Positions 44,860 to 58,300 are shown, counted from the first letter of the stretch. The stretch is 64,000 nucleotides of DNA from Manduca sexta (GCF_014839805.1 NC_051124.1:3844001-3908000), one strand, 5' to 3'. Numbers and translations are program-made. The notes: generated by a model not told the origin, from the sequence alone.

Positions 44860-47800
44860 AGACTGCCCTATACTGAATCTCCATTAGAGCTCTCTAAAGT
44901 TATTTTTGTACAAGGCCGCAGATTAAATAATTCACTCGACATAACGTCGGTATGCGCAGCCACTGTGGCTTTGTGTGTTTGAATCTCGTTTTGAATGGGA
45001 AATCGGTCGGATTCAAACGTGACCTTTTGACGATATCGGTTTTATTGTTAATTAATCTTAAAAATTTTACCATTAGACTATTTGGAAAATATTAATCGTT
45101 TTATAATCTGTTAAATAAATTTTAAATGTAGTGAAATGTAACACCCTGTAACATAGCAACCCTATAAATACGAAGTTCTTGTGTTCACGTTCGATTCGTA
45201 TTGTGCCCCACATAGAGTTACGTTTGTTTCCGGCACCCACGCGCCATACTACAATCAATATAACCAACTCAAACATTAAGTTGTCCCATTCAGACTCCTC
45301 TACATAATGTATTGCTTCCATGTTTGATCAAACTTCCACTAATGTCTTATAAAGAGTGTTCTCTATAACGGATTTTCACTATTGACGTTTGGAAACTAGT
45401 TAATTTTGCTGACGAAACATCTCATGGTGGCCTGAATTTGTTTGATTAATGTTGATAGCCTTTGGCTAGTAGAGCTGTAGATTTTAATGCCCATATCAAT
45501 CGACAATATCGCATCATTGGTAGGCTACGTATGCCTGCTAAGGCTTAGGTCACCATGAGCTGTAAATGAAGTATGGCGCGAGATCTCCATAACTATCTCA
45601 ATGAATGTGTGTATCATGTATGTAGAAGTAAAGTGTAGCACGACACAGTCGCGTAAACCTTGCGCGACGCGACGTGCGCGCATGTGTGTATATTTTGTAA
45701 AATATTGTTGAAACTATTGATCTATTGTACTATGTAGTATCTCAGAATCTCGAGACCAATCCAACCCTTTTTAGATTAACTATTTAATGTGTATATGGGG
45801 TTTTTAGAAACGTTTATAACTAACTTATTATACTTATACGGAGCCCAGTTTTTCAGCGAAATCTTTTATACACCTAAATGTGATTTTTCCTTAGATTAGA
45901 TGGTTGTAGTGTAGCTAGTTAAATGTACTATCTCGTGTACGTAAATAGATGTTTTAAATTCGTAAAAATTTTAATGATATTCCTTTGGTGTTTATTTCTA
46001 TGTCCCAATTTAGATGTTTTAAGGATTGCTCAATCGTTCATGTGAGTTTAGATAATTTAATAAACTTCCATAAAGTTATAGATAAGGTTCAAGTCACTCT
46101 GTTGTCTCATGAATATTATCTCTGGATGTATTCTAAAATTTCTTCTGGACCGACTAGCGTGACTACGTATGCAGAAGCGTGTTGTGTTCAAGTGATGCGA
46201 TAATTTCAATCGATTGTTTGTAAACTGACCGAGTCACTCGCTAGGGTTACTGAACATGCGGAACTTATTCACCTTACACATGTACCGGGATTTTAATGTG
46301 TTCAAAATGGATCAAACAATTTGAATAATTACTGTAATGTAAACCGCGTATCAAGGTACCGGATAACGATTATAAAGCGGTTTCCTGTTGCTAAAATTAT
46401 GTGTTTATGTATGTCGATGCGCGTTCCAGCGCAATTATAAAGATTTATGGATATCAGTAATGGTGAAAATGCTAAAAAGTGTCGCGTGTTTTGTAACCCT
46501 TGTGCTGTTATGTGCTACTTCACTCTGTCGACCTATTTGATACATTATTTAAGATAATAAATATGTATAATATAACGCATGTGGATGGAACGATTGTAGG
46601 AAAAAAAATATTGTTACCAAAAATACTTGCTTCGAGCATATTACCGAGTGTTGCCATCTTGATTTCTTTTTTAGTATCTAGTCATAACATTTGCTACAAA
46701 TGGTTTAATGATTTTAAACGTGATTTTGTGATTTTAAATGTATTAATTTGGGTATAACACCAACCGGTTAGTCAAGATTGTCACAGGGTAAACGCATGAG
46801 TGCACAAAATTATGGACAAAATTATTGTTTTACCATATTGGTAGACAACAAATTATTGTTTATATCATTGAAACACATAATTATTGGAAATTAAGTGAAA
46901 GTTATTTTAATGATGTAACACCTAATGTTGTGGTTATTATGTGTATTCGAAATGTCTATAGTGCAAACTAATTATGTAAGGGAAGGTGTAATGTTGGGTA
47001 GTTTCAATTTTAATATTTCTTATATTAGGGTCCCTCCAACATTACGTGCTATTCTATACTCTGTTAAGCCATTTATTCAGATTCACATCATAACTATCTA
47101 TATGAGACAAGAAAAAAATAATTTAGGAAAATTATGTTTTTCAGTCATTTCGATATTTTAAAAATCTGCCTCTAAGTAGAATCTATTTAGAACCGAACTC
47201 TATTTGTGGCCTGGATGTGTTTTGTTCGACTGGCCCGCTTGTCTTCCAGAAAGATGCCATTGGTCTTCTAAAAATCTTCTTGAATGTTTAACTAGGAATT
47301 TGTATGTCCTTTCTAATGTATGGATAGCTCTTAAGCCTTATTTATATTCCTGACCATGTAAAATCATATCTTAGAATGACCATTGTTAAACTTGTCGATT
47401 ATTTCAGTAGAACTTGCAAACAGTGTAAAGAAACTAAGTTTTTATGCATTATTCTATTTTATTCTGAAGTAGAAAACTTTAAGATAAACAACTTCAGTGG
47501 CAGAGTTGAATTTAGCATGGATGTTGAATACAGAGTTGATATTCTTTGAATATAACAGTTTGCTTTGGAAGTTAACCGTGAAACTATCTAAGCATAACTG
47601 TCGCCAAAACAAGCTTCGGTTATTATTAACATAACTATTTATTTTAATAGGTTGCAACATGATTGTATATTTACATTATTAGCAGTGTTTGAGCAGTTTT
47701 TAAAGGATAAAATACTATATAATATAAAATGTGTATGTAAAATACTTTATTAGAAAAAAATGTTAAATTGTTCTTACAATAGCAACTTGTGATTTTTTTT

Positions 47801-48650
47801 TATACTGTCTGCAAATTCTATTATAATATTATTTTTATGTTTGTTTGACACAGCAAGTATTAAAATTTCAATTCCGATTAGATAAATTACTACATCAACA
47901 CTTTACAGGTGCAAAATTTTACTTTTCCGTTGGTAAATATTATAACTTAATGTGTATGTAAATTAGGTAAAATCAAATAAGTAATATGTTTAGAATTCAC
48001 TCGTTAAAATACATTTTGTCGGTGGCAGCTCTTATTATGTAAAGAAAAAATTATGTAGGACGAGTATAATGCAATTGCGTGAAAATACTTTAATTTAAAA
48101 CATAATTTCTAAGAACATGATTTAAATGTTTTTACTTTTCAACAGAAAATTAGAACTTGACTCCAATTGATTTTTTTTATCTGACTATAGTCGATGGTTA
48201 TATCGGCTCAACATATTATATATTTGGTTCAACATTGGCGCCTCAAAATAGGTCCATGGATAAAAAGTACTATTGATATAATATACATAATGTTGTTATA
48301 CCTTTTTGAATTTCTCCCACCGTCAATGAACTTATTCATTCCAAATATTTTGAATATAACATTTTATAACAAATAATCAAAATTATAGCGATGATCCATT
48401 TTATGAGATAGTGGTTGCATATATTTAAATATTGTCTTTAAATATTATTTCCGTCTAGTAAATATTGAAAGTATTTTAAAATCAATATAGATACTATGTA
48501 TGTTTAAGTCTTGCTTGCGACTTCAATACGTTAGATATTAAAATAGTTGCATATTGAAAATGTGACATTCCGTTGACTGGTGGAACACTTGACTCCAGAA
48601 AGCGTTAGTTACTATGTAAACAGGCAACAACCATTCGTAGTGATAAAGAC
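44860..48650. other. MMD-like 3' region and intergenic DNA
   Basis: Part is presumably the 3' UTR of the MMD-like gene; AATAAA-type signals occur, for example at 45114-45119, but the end cannot be fixed. Short open frames (45985-46203, 46500-46757, 46925-47161, 47454-47660) show no motifs. No other gene seen. Confidence 0.45.
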
Positions 48651-48653
48651 TAA

Positions 48654-48912
48654 CCCCCCTTATTCATAGACGTTATTTATCTAAGGACGGAGCATTTCTG
48701 TGACAACAAGCCTGTTTCTCAGTGCTGACGGTATGGCAGCCTTCACAGTGCATAGACATAGGGCCGTTGTCATTGGCTAATATTGGGATATTGGCTGTCA
48801 GATAAACAAAGCTGAACAAACAGCAAGCTGTTAGATAAATAAAGCTGAGAAACAGACTTGTTATCACAGCAATGCTCCGTCCTTAGATAAATAACGTCTA
48901 TGGATAAGGGGG
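48654..48912. mobile_element. PIF/Harbinger-type MITE, 259 bp, full length
   Basis: Terminal inverted repeats of about 65-75 bp: from CCCCCCTTATTCATAGACGT on the left, and CCCCCTTATCCATAGACGTT read inward on the right, through ATCTAAGGACGGAGCAT and on to CTGTTTCTCAG. It is flanked by TAA on both sides (48651-48653, 48913-48915), the 3-bp target of PIF/Harbinger elements. No coding capacity. A truncated relative is inside the hAT element at 24582-24795. Confidence 0.88.
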
Positions 48913-48915
48913 TAA

Positions 48916-49526
48916 CCATCTAAATAGTGTTTACCTATACCTTGGGTTTATATATTCAAATATTGTTCTAAGTATGAAGTCATAAGCACGGACTCAGTAA
49001 TCAAGATTTAATATTATAATGACTGCAATGTGTAGTATATTGTATGAAATAATATTGTTGTAAAATTCGGGTCAGCGCTGACGAATGGGCCATGGCGGGA
49101 AACGAATTTGGGTATATTGTTATTGTAACGAAAATTGGCAACTGGAAATGTAACTGGTGGTTTTCGTTCAGAGATATGTGGAAAGCATTAGACTGGTAAT
49201 CGTTTGGGGATTCAGCCTCTTCGCAGCCAGCTTCTCGGTCAGCGCTGATCCTTACTGTATTGTTGTTGATAGTACTCTTACAGATATAACTCCCAGTGAC
49301 GACACTGTATAATTTTCTAACAGATAAAACAGTTATTTCATGAAAGTTAACTTTGTACAACGGACCCTGGTATAGTTTTGTAGAGGTTTTTGGGAACTCA
49401 ATAAATAAAAGATTTACAATTAATTTACGTCTTTCATTTTTAATACGCAAACCATACATAAATTACTTAGACACTAGTGTTAATTGTAAAAATCTAGAAA
49501 AATGTTAAAATGGCGCTAGGCGTCCC
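48916..49526. other. Intergenic or ArgRS 3' region
   Basis: Includes a 152-codon open frame on the - strand (49459-49001) with no recognised domain; it may be ArgRS 3' UTR or a decayed repeat. Confidence 0.4.
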
Positions 49527-51587
49527 TTACATCCTAGATACTGTTTTAATGCCTAAAATATCAAGACTCTGCTCCATAATACGCGCAGTTACTTCGCACA
49601 GCATTAACCTTTCATAGTAAATCTTGACTATCTTTCCTTCCTTGTCTTTCTCGACACAGAAACATTTATCATAAAATTCTGTGAATGCGGAAGAAATCTC
49701 ATACAAATATTCACATAGACTGTGTAAGTACAAATCACTTGACACTTTAAGAATAATTTCAGGGAACCTCAAAAGAACTTTTCCTAATTTCCATTCAGCT
49801 TCATGTGTTAATTTTAAACCACTCTTTTGAGCTTCAGCAAGTAATGTGTCAGTTGATATTTGAGCAGTTCTAGCTATAGACCTAATTCGAGTTAGGGCGT
49901 ACAGTAAATATACGGCAGTGTTTCCTTTATCATCTAACATTTTGTCAAATGAAAATATATAATCATTCACCCTGTTATGTGAGAGATCGGCATATTTAAT
50001 ACACCCATAAGCAACTGCTTCTTGAGCCAGCATTAATTCTTCAGGTGTGAGGACTTTGTCCCGTCCCTTCTCAACTAACTTGTCTAATGACCGTTTTAGG
50101 CCCTCATCCAGCAACTCTATGAGCTTAATGGTGTCTCCAGACCGTGTTTTGAACTTCTTCTTGTCCTCACCCAACACAACTCCAAAGCCAACATGTTCAA
50201 CCCTTTGACCATCCTTCAGTATACCAGCCCGTCTGGCACAGGCATCAATTGTCATGAAATGTGTGTATTGACCAGCATCTGTTACATATATGAAACGGTC
50301 ACCCTTTTCTTCATCGACACGTTGTTTAATGGCTGCTAAATCTGAGGTATCATAAGTGTATCCCCCATCGGACTTTACCACAGTGAGAGGAATCCCTTCA
50401 TGTTTTTCATCCCCCCACATGATCAACCTTCCTTCATCCTCTTCCAAATACCCTTGTTCTTTCAACATTTTCACCACTGAGTCCATCCTGTCCTGGTAGA
50501 ATGATTCTCCTCGATCTTTGATCTTTACATCAAGCCGGTCATATATCTTCTGGAACTCTTTACGAGATACCTCACAGATGAGTTTCCATGCAGCAATGTA
50601 GTCTGGTTGGTGTGATTGTAGTTGGACAACACAAGCATATGCCCGCTTCTTGAATTCCTCATCCTCATCAAACCGCTTCTTGGACTCTTTGTAAAATGCC
50701 TGCAAATCTGATATAGGTGGAGATTCAGTTTTAAAATTGGGGAATTGATCTTGTAAATGAGCAATCAGCATTCCAAACTGGGTGCCCCAATCACCCAAAT
50801 GGTTCAGACGCAGCACATCATTGTTTAGAAATTCTAATATCCTACAAATACTGTCTCCTATAATAGTTGAGCGTAGATGTCCCACATGCATTTCTTTGGC
50901 AATGTTGGGTGATGAAAAATCAACAATTACCCTCTCCCTCTTCACCTGGGGAGATTTCACACCAGATTTTAATATAGAATTTAAAACATGCTCTGCAAAC
51001 GCTTTACTTAAAAATATATTAAGAAAACCTGCTCCGGCCACTTCAATCCTTTCTATAATAGGTGATGGTGCTGTCTTGTTCAATATATTGTTGGCCACTT
51101 CCCGAGGGCTACTCTTGATATTTTTAGCTTTCAATAACTGGGATATTGCCATAGCTGAGTTACACTGGTAATCACCAAATTTCGGATTGTTGCCAGAGAG
51201 AGTGATGACGACCGGTGGGTCCACTAGATCTGGATAGGCTGATGTAATTGAATGTTCAAAAATATTTTTCAATTCATTCACAACACAAATATTTCCTTCG
51301 ACGGAGGTGATGTCGGTGACTAGAATGGGGCGTTTCTTGGGCTCTTTCTTTGAACTCTCTTTGTTTGTTGAAGATGATGAGCCCGCTTCCGCTTTTACAG
51401 CGTTTTCAAGAATTACCAAGCGGTGTTTTAGTTTTTCGTTTTCAGTTAAAAGTTGCTCGAGCCTAGGATCACCTATGAAACTGAGGTCTCCTTGTGATAT
51501 TTTTTCCAGTTCTTCCTCTATAGCTCTCGCTTCTTTCTCCGCCCGGCTGGTTCGTTCTACCAACGATTTTTCAGTGGGTTCAGACAT
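49527..51587 (-). CDS. RARS1: Cytoplasmic arginyl-tRNA synthetase, single exon
   Basis: 686 residues, complete, ATG at 51587. It charges tRNA-Arg with arginine using ATP, class Ia synthetase, in the cytosol. Residues 1-70 are charged and heptad-like, fitting the coiled coil that tethers ArgRS to the multi-synthetase complex. An Arg-tRNA-synthetase N-domain lies at about 100-210. The HIGH-type motif is HVGHLRS (234-240), followed by [12 protein letters not shown] (261-272). In place of KMSKS is KFKTRSG (478-484), usual for eukaryotic ArgRS. The DALR anticodon-binding domain covers about 560-686, ending TVSRM. Length and motifs match animal cytosolic ArgRS. There is no intron, unlike vertebrate RARS1. 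It is divergent from KATNIP. Confidence 0.97.
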   Translation of the reverse strand: MSEPTEKSLVERTSRAEKEARAIEEELEKISQGDLSFIGDPRLEQLLTENEKLKHRLVILENAVKAEAGSSSSTNKESSKKEPKKRPILVTDITSVEGNICVVNELKNIFEHSITSAYPDLVDPPVVITLSGNNPKFGDYQCNSAMAISQLLKAKNIKSSPREVANNILNKTAPSPIIERIEVAGAGFLNIFLSKAFAEHVLNSILKSGVKSPQVKRERVIVDFSSPNIAKEMHVGHLRSTIIGDSICRILEFLNNDVLRLNHLGDWGTQFGMLIAHLQDQFPNFKTESPPISDLQAFYKESKKRFDEDEEFKKRAYACVVQLQSHQPDYIAAWKLICEVSRKEFQKIYDRLDVKIKDRGESFYQDRMDSVVKMLKEQGYLEEDEGRLIMWGDEKHEGIPLTVVKSDGGYTYDTSDLAAIKQRVDEEKGDRFIYVTDAGQYTHFMTIDACARRAGILKDGQRVEHVGFGVVLGEDKKKFKTRSGDTIKLIELLDEGLKRSLDKLVEKGRDKVLTPEELMLAQEAVAYGCIKYADLSHNRVNDYIFSFDKMLDDKGNTAVYLLYALTRIRSIARTAQISTDTLLAEAQKSGLKLTHEAEWKLGKVLLRFPEIILKVSSDLYLHSLCEYLYEISSAFTEFYDKCFCVEKDKEGKIVKIYYERLMLCEVTARIMEQSLDILGIKTVSRM

Positions 51588-52233
51588 TTTGATTATGTCT
51601 TACAATATAGAGATCAATAAATAAAACCTTAGTTAAGCTTACAATTTTCTTTCGATCCAAATATAATTTATAAATATAAAATGAAATAAAAATACTTTTA
51701 ATCTTATTAGGTTATGTGCCACCGCCACAGATACGAACACGTTATTAGTTATATTGACATATGTGATTTGTCACTGCGTAGTGTGATATATTAAAAAAAT
51801 CGTTCGGAAATTAAAATTCAATGAGCTGCGGTAGAAAATATTGCATATTCCATATCCTGCAACTTTTTACTTGAAAAAACAATGACATGTACTTAAATTA
51901 TATAATATATTGCTCAAAACAATTAGAGGAACAAAACAGTCTAAAACATTTCTTTGGACGATTATTTTACGTACATTATCTGGGGTAACCCTAGGTTGCC
52001 TTAGCAACCAAGGTCAAACAAACAGCGGCAAAAATATGTTTCAAAAGTGGCAAGTGTGAATGGAGAATTAATTTTTAATTATTACCCATAAAAAGTTACA
52101 TTTTATATTTCGAAACAATATCAACCCATTTGAAATATACCTCACTTTATATAATAAGAGCTTTACAATGAGCAAGTTAAATACCTATGTATCGTGGTTT
52201 ATGAAAAGATAACATTGTTCCCATGGCTCTAGG
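51588..52233. promoter_or_regulatory. Divergent promoter region between ArgRS and KATNIP
   Basis: 646 bp separate the two start codons, which point away from each other, so both promoters must lie here or overlap. It contains an X-box (51995-52008). No TATA box at a convincing spacing was seen. The location is seen; bidirectional regulation is inferred. Confidence 0.7.
51995..52008 (+). promoter_or_regulatory. RFX X-box, GTTGCCTTAGCAAC
   Basis: The 14-mer fits the RFX consensus of two half-sites (GTTGCC and RGYAAC) with a 2-base gap; the flanking G and C extend the inverted repeat to GGTTGC-CTTA-GCAACC. It lies 225 bp before the KATNIP ATG. RFX factors drive genes of ciliated cells, and KATNIP is a ciliary protein, so the placement makes sense. 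Confidence 0.75.
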
Positions 52234-52310
52234 ATGGCACATAAACAAAATGGGCATGATTACAACAACATGGAGCATGAGGTGCCGTTCTGGCTCGAAA
52301 ACATTACCAA
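52234..52310 (+). CDS. KATNIP: KATNIP exon 1
   Basis: Reads MAHKQNGHDYNNMEHEVPFW to NITK; donor GTGAGT at 52311. Preceded by an in-frame stop at 52210-52212, so this is the first possible start in frame. Confidence 0.75.
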
Positions 52311-55300
52311 GTGAGTTCTTTTTATACATTTTCGCACAATCTTTTCAATGATTAATGATATGCTCTACCTTCCTAAAGGGTCGATAAAAATATTACAATG
52401 TACTTGGCCTGCCATGTCAAGGTTGTGCCAAGCCCTACAACCTCCATTTGTGTTTACTTTTATATTCAGTATGTTTTGTAGGAAGATGAAAGAAACACAC
52501 ATTCGGAATAGTAGCAGCGATGCCTCACCAAATCCAGAGGATTACAAATTTAAAATTGAAAGCTTGGACAACCACAGGTAAATTTTCTTTGCATCTTAGT
52601 ATGTAGATTTTTCATACATGACTGAAAAAATCTGATGGAATCTGCACGTACAACTTCTTTTAGGCTACTGCGCAGAACCTCCTTAGACACCACAATTGAT
52701 ATGATGAACAAACCACTAGTACAACCAGTTGCACTCTCCGCTGGAACTTTACGATACAATAAAGGTACCAAACATTTATATTTACAGGTTCTTACCAATT
52801 TTTGTTTCAAACAATCTCGTCATTCCAGCTTACAATCACAAAAATCGAAGGAAATACAACGTTAAAAATAATTTAGATTGGGGAGATTCGTCGGCGGCGT
52901 CCAATGATTTTCTGAATGATCTGCTGCCACATTATGTCACTCCCCGCCACACCAGAATAAATAATGTCGATGAAGACTTCTACGACGTTATTCTGGGTCC
53001 CAGTAAGTATGGTCCTTCGAGCACGATAAAATATCTGACTCGAACAACAAATAACAATACATTAACCATTTTAGGAGCGGCAGAAACAAAAACACGCCAT
53101 AAACCGGTACCAAAAGAAAGCTCAGAAGATTTCCTACATAATACCGTCAGTAATAGGTCTGTTGTAAGAAATTCAGGCAAAAAGTCAGCACCCGTGGGTT
53201 CAGTACAAAGTAACGGGACACAAAAGGATAAAACGAAAAGTGAATTCGTAATACCCGAACTACCTGAAGGGAGACTTTTGGAAATGAAAATTTATTCCAA
53301 TTGGGGTGACAAATATTTAGTCGGTCTAAACGGGATAGAATTATTTGATTATAATGGCGACGTCGTTAATATTGAAAAGGTGAGTGAATTTAACTCGTGG
53401 GTCCTCTCTTGGTTTGCTATATACTTTTGTATACTTTTAGAGGAGGCTAGAGGGCCGTAAATAAAGCCTTTTTTTTTTTGTTTCGCGGAGAAAGTACCTT
53501 ATTACTACCGCCCAGCCTTCGCGGGGGGCGACTGAGCGGTTATGCTGGGGTAACCGTGCCTTACGGCCCGACGTTGAGCCGCCCGGATTTGATGGTGACC
53601 TTCGAGCGACCGCCGGGCCGAGTCCCTAACCATATGTACAACTTAACCTACGCACGGCCTACCAGCTAAAACTCCGCGGTGGCCCTCTTCGGCGCATTTG
53701 GGACGGCTGCGGGCTTCCTCTGACGTTGTAGTGTCTAAGTCTACGACCGCAGCCGTCCCTGAGCGGTGCTGCCTTACGGCCCGTCTCCTATGGGGGGGGG
53801 GGGGCTCAGAAGCCCCCACGCACCAAAGGACGCCCTCGGCGTCTACGGCAGTATGAGGCCAACAACACACCGCCGTCCATCCCGGGGGTCAACCGAAAAA
53901 TGTGCAAAATGCACAAAAATGTACTAGGGCGGACAGCCCCCTGCTGCCCGCCGACGACCCCCTTCGTGGCCCCTATTAGTCGCCTCTTACGACAGGCAGG
54001 GGATACCGTGGTAGAATTCTCCAAACGCCCCCATTCCACAGGGCGGGGCCGTAAATAAAGCCTGACTGCCAGGAATACACGATCGGTGTGCTAGAAGTTA
54101 GGAATTTAGGCGCGTGTCAATGAATTTTTAAAAGCTGTTACGAGAAACTTGTTGATTATGCTGCTATTTCCAACGCATGCTTGTTATATTTTAATATTAA
54201 ATGTTAATCATCAATGTTATCACGATAACTTATTATAAGTGTTCTTCCATTACTGTCATAGTAATTTTATTCTGGCTACTTCGCGGTTCAATTGTCGCAG
54301 ACAATCGAACCGCTTATTTATATCTACTTTTGTTATTAACGAACCTTGTGTATGCAGATGTACGCTTCATCAGTTCCTTTTTCTAGTTAAAATAAAACCT
54401 AATTTGTCCCATCAGGTGTGGACGGACTCGGATACCGGCGACCAATCACAGCACGGTCACGTCGAGCACATCGCCGACGGCGTGGTGCGCACGCGCGACG
54501 AGCGGCACGCGTGGACTGCGCCCGCGCCGCTCGCAGCACCCATAGCGCTCACCGTGCTGCTTACAGCCAGCGTCAGGCTGGCGCTCTTGAGGATATGGGT
54601 AAGCTCGTTCATTATAACTTGACAGTTTAATTGTTATTTGGATGTTGTAGGCTGTAGCTATTCAGCTATTCTGACTCATAGAAAAGTTAAAAATAAGTAA
54701 GATTAAGTAAGTAAAAAGTAATTGTCACAGGATTGAGTAAGTTGTATTTTTTTAGAATTACAACAAATCGCGAATACACTCCAACCGCGGCGTGAGGCTG
54801 GTTCAAATTAAGCTTGACGATAAAGTAATATTCCACGGCGAAATAGCTAAATCGAGCGGAGAGTTGAAGGGACAACTATCTTCGTTTGGTGATGTGAGTA
54901 TAATCAATTTAATATCTACAATAAATCTTTTAATTATTGTACACAGTTAGTATTGCGCTGACAAAAACTTCCTATAAAATGGTATTATTTTTCTTAAACC
55001 TATATATCAAAAACTAATTGTGATTTTGTCACTTTTAGACTGTCCTCTTCACTAAAGACCCAAGAATCCTGGAAGCTATAATGGTGAACGACAAGAACTT
55101 CCAAGCACTGCTCAAAGACAATGAGCCCGTGCACGACAATGGAATAATCGAGAAGAGACCTCCGACAGCCAACGACAATAACATGAGCCCTACGGCACTA
55201 CTAGAGTCGCTGGACAATGACGATAAAGATACTAAATATGTTGCAAAGAAAATTAAATTTACGCTCATGTCTAACTGGGGACAGAAGCATTTGATTGGAT

Positions 55301-58300
55301 TGACGGGTACGTAAAATGTTGGCATTTTTAGAAGCCCTTTAGTAGTAGTAGTTAACTTATTAGCAACAGAAAAAAGGATAATAACGATAGGTGTATTGAG
55401 ATTTTTAAAATAACGAAAAATTATTACACTACTTTGTTGATAATATAATATTTTTTTAATGAGGCTAAAAAATACCAAAGCATTAGGTATTTATTAACTT
55501 TGAACTTATACAGTTCCGTTTCATAACATAAATTAACTAAGTATCACACGGTATTAGGACTACATCGATTTAACCTTCAAGCTTTCATCCCGTAAAGGTC
55601 AATGACGTAATCTATATAAACCTGTGATTTGATAGCTCTCGAATCCCTAAGGATATTACAAATTGGGTCGGAGCTTTACTGTAGTTACCTGGTGAAATTA
55701 ATATTATTCAAGATACGCAAGAGTTTCCTTAACCCAATTTAGAACATTGATTAGAAAATGATTTTCAGATATATCGAGTTTGCCTTTGATATTATTATCG
55801 ATTCTCCGCAAAAACGTATATAGTTCTAAAGAATTTATTTGATTCATGTTTTTATTATATTATGATAAGCAAATTATTACTATCAAATTCGTAAATTAGT
55901 AAGTAGGTATTATGGAAATCATTTACATAAGTTCTGTCTTCTATTATATATATTAAAGCTAAATATGAAAATAAATTGATGTTTAAAGATACGACTATTG
56001 TCGTTGCTACATACAGGAGATAGTATCGTCTCTATGAAACAGGATTAAACACTACAAACAGTTGTACCGTTTAAATAATACGAGCCTAAACTGACTGTAG
56101 TATGCATGAATGTTTCACCAGGCATAGAAATCCTAAACTACACGGAACGCGTCAAAGTCCACCGTGCTTACGCGTACACGACAAACCTCAGTGAGGAACA
56201 AACCCTCGAAGGCGGGCTGATCGAATGCGCTGCGCTGTTTAACGGCAGGAATGTGTCCGCCAATTTCGACGACATGTGGTGCACCAACTTCGACATGGGC
56301 AACAAGTTTTGTCACGTGGTTATGGAGCTGAAGGAATTTAGCGAGATCACTGGTGAGTATGTTGGTAGAGAGATAAGAGAGTTTGAATGTGTGCCTGATG
56401 CTGCTCTGAAACCAATCTTACGTATTAAGCATAATGCCTAAAATAGTGTTTCTAAGATTTATTTTTTTTACTTAGGTAATAAACAATATTATAAATTTAA
56501 ATTAAAAATATAAATCACGCCTATAACACGTCGATTCACAATGTTCGTAACTAGCAGGTTAGTAGACAAAGAGAAGATACAATTAGGTGTTCTCACTAAT
56601 TTAACACAAGTGCTTTTTTCGTTCGTACTTGTGTTGAATCAAGGGGAGGGGGGATTTAACCTCCTCTGGGTACGTCCATGCACCTCTCTATGCATCCAAA
56701 GGCATTCGCATCTGGAACTACAACGCGAACATGGAGTTGTCGTACATGGGCGCGAAGCACGCGCGCGTGTCGCTGGACGGCGCGGAGCTGCACTACCGCC
56801 CGCTGCTGCTGCGGCGCGCGCCCGGCGACACCTGCTACGACTTCGTGCAGCACGTCGAGCTCGCCGCCATCGACGACCGGTACTACACACTCACCTACAG
56901 CTAGCTCGATACATTCTCAATACATAATCATTTCTTATGTTTACGCGAATGTCAGACATTCAAATTAAACTATTTTTCGGAATTTCATCGTGGTTTTAAT
57001 ATTTTAGTTTTCTCCCAACATTTCGAATACTTTGTAGTCAATGTAGGTAGATATTGTAACACGAAGGCTGCAAAATCTTCGGAACGTCAGGAGAAAACTA
57101 ATGTATTAACACCGCGATAAAATCCAGAAAATGGTTTAATTTTAATTCTCAATATATATTATTGATGCCTTCAAACTCTATACAATCGTGATCATGAGAT
57201 GTTCCTGCTGAGCAACGTCGTGTTTTTATTCTATCGTCTATAAACGGATAATCAAACACGTTACCTTATAATAAAAAAAAGAAAGAAAGAAAAGAAATTT
57301 TATATTAACGATTACCAACGGATGTTATATTATTGCATAACTGAGGGTGGTGTGAGGTAAAGAAAAAAGTGTAGGGTTTTGCGTCATAGAGCCAGTCACA
57401 ATTTCTATTCCAACTTACCCCAAAAAGGCCCTCATAATGCTATAATTTCCCTTCAGATTGGAGGACGCCAAAGACACGGACAGTTTCCGAATGGACTGCC
57501 TGGTGTACGGAACGAACTTGGACATGGGCGCGCCCACCGGCTTCGTGTTGCAGTTGAACATCTTCTCCACATGGGGGGACCCTTACTACGTGGGCCTCAC
57601 TGGCGTGGAGTTGTACGATCTGCACGGGAATCTAGTCCCACTTACGGAGACAAGTACGCATCTAATTTTTTGATGAACTTATTCGACAGTAAGACGTTTT
57701 TCAAACGTTAGCTAATCTACAGCAAGCGGTTTGTATTCCACCTCCCCAAGCAATAGGATACTCTTCCAAAACCTAGTTAAGGCTCGGGGACCAGTTACCA
57801 CATGTTTAGAATTTATGAGGTGCACGGATTTAGACTGCAAATTGGTTAGGCTTTATGCAAATCCGTATCGCGTGTCCCAGTCGTAGATTAGAGTTGAAAA
57901 CCTCTTATTGTTAGTCATTTCATCATCAATCAGTTTGATCCTAACAACTTTACCATAAAAATATTATGAGCATCCGTATGTAGCGGTTGTATGCGACTGT
58001 ACCGGTGTAGTTTACCTGTATGTGTAGAATATAAGAGTCAGTTGCGCTAGACTAAGGACACTCTATGTACAACCGTCGAGTACAATTAACAAGTAATGTA
58101 ACTCCGTGTTTCATTGAATGGTCACCCCCGCGTACTCCTGACACGTATGTATGCCGTGCGCAGACGTGTGCGCGCACCCGGCGAGCGTGAACGCGCTGGA
58201 CTGCGGCGCGCGCGACGTGCGCACGCCCGACAAGCTCATCGACGGACACAACGCCGCCGCCGGCGACGGCGCGCACTCCTGGCTCGCGCCCGTGCTGCCC

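Noticed and set aside
49001..49459. 152-codon open frame on the - strand just downstream of ArgRS
   Set aside because: No recognisable domain, AT-driven composition, and a likely 3' UTR position. Could be revisited with RNA data.
49527..51587. Several + and - strand open frames within the ArgRS gene
   Set aside because: They are shadows of the real coding frame in other frames.
52765..52787. A 23-bp intron between an exon-like segment and KATNIP exon 3
   Set aside because: Too short to be spliced and it leaves the frame mismatched.
53380..53460. Continuation of the KATNIP exon 3 frame into the intron
   Set aside because: A good GTGAGT donor at 53380 and the downstream exon in matching phase show that the extension is intronic.
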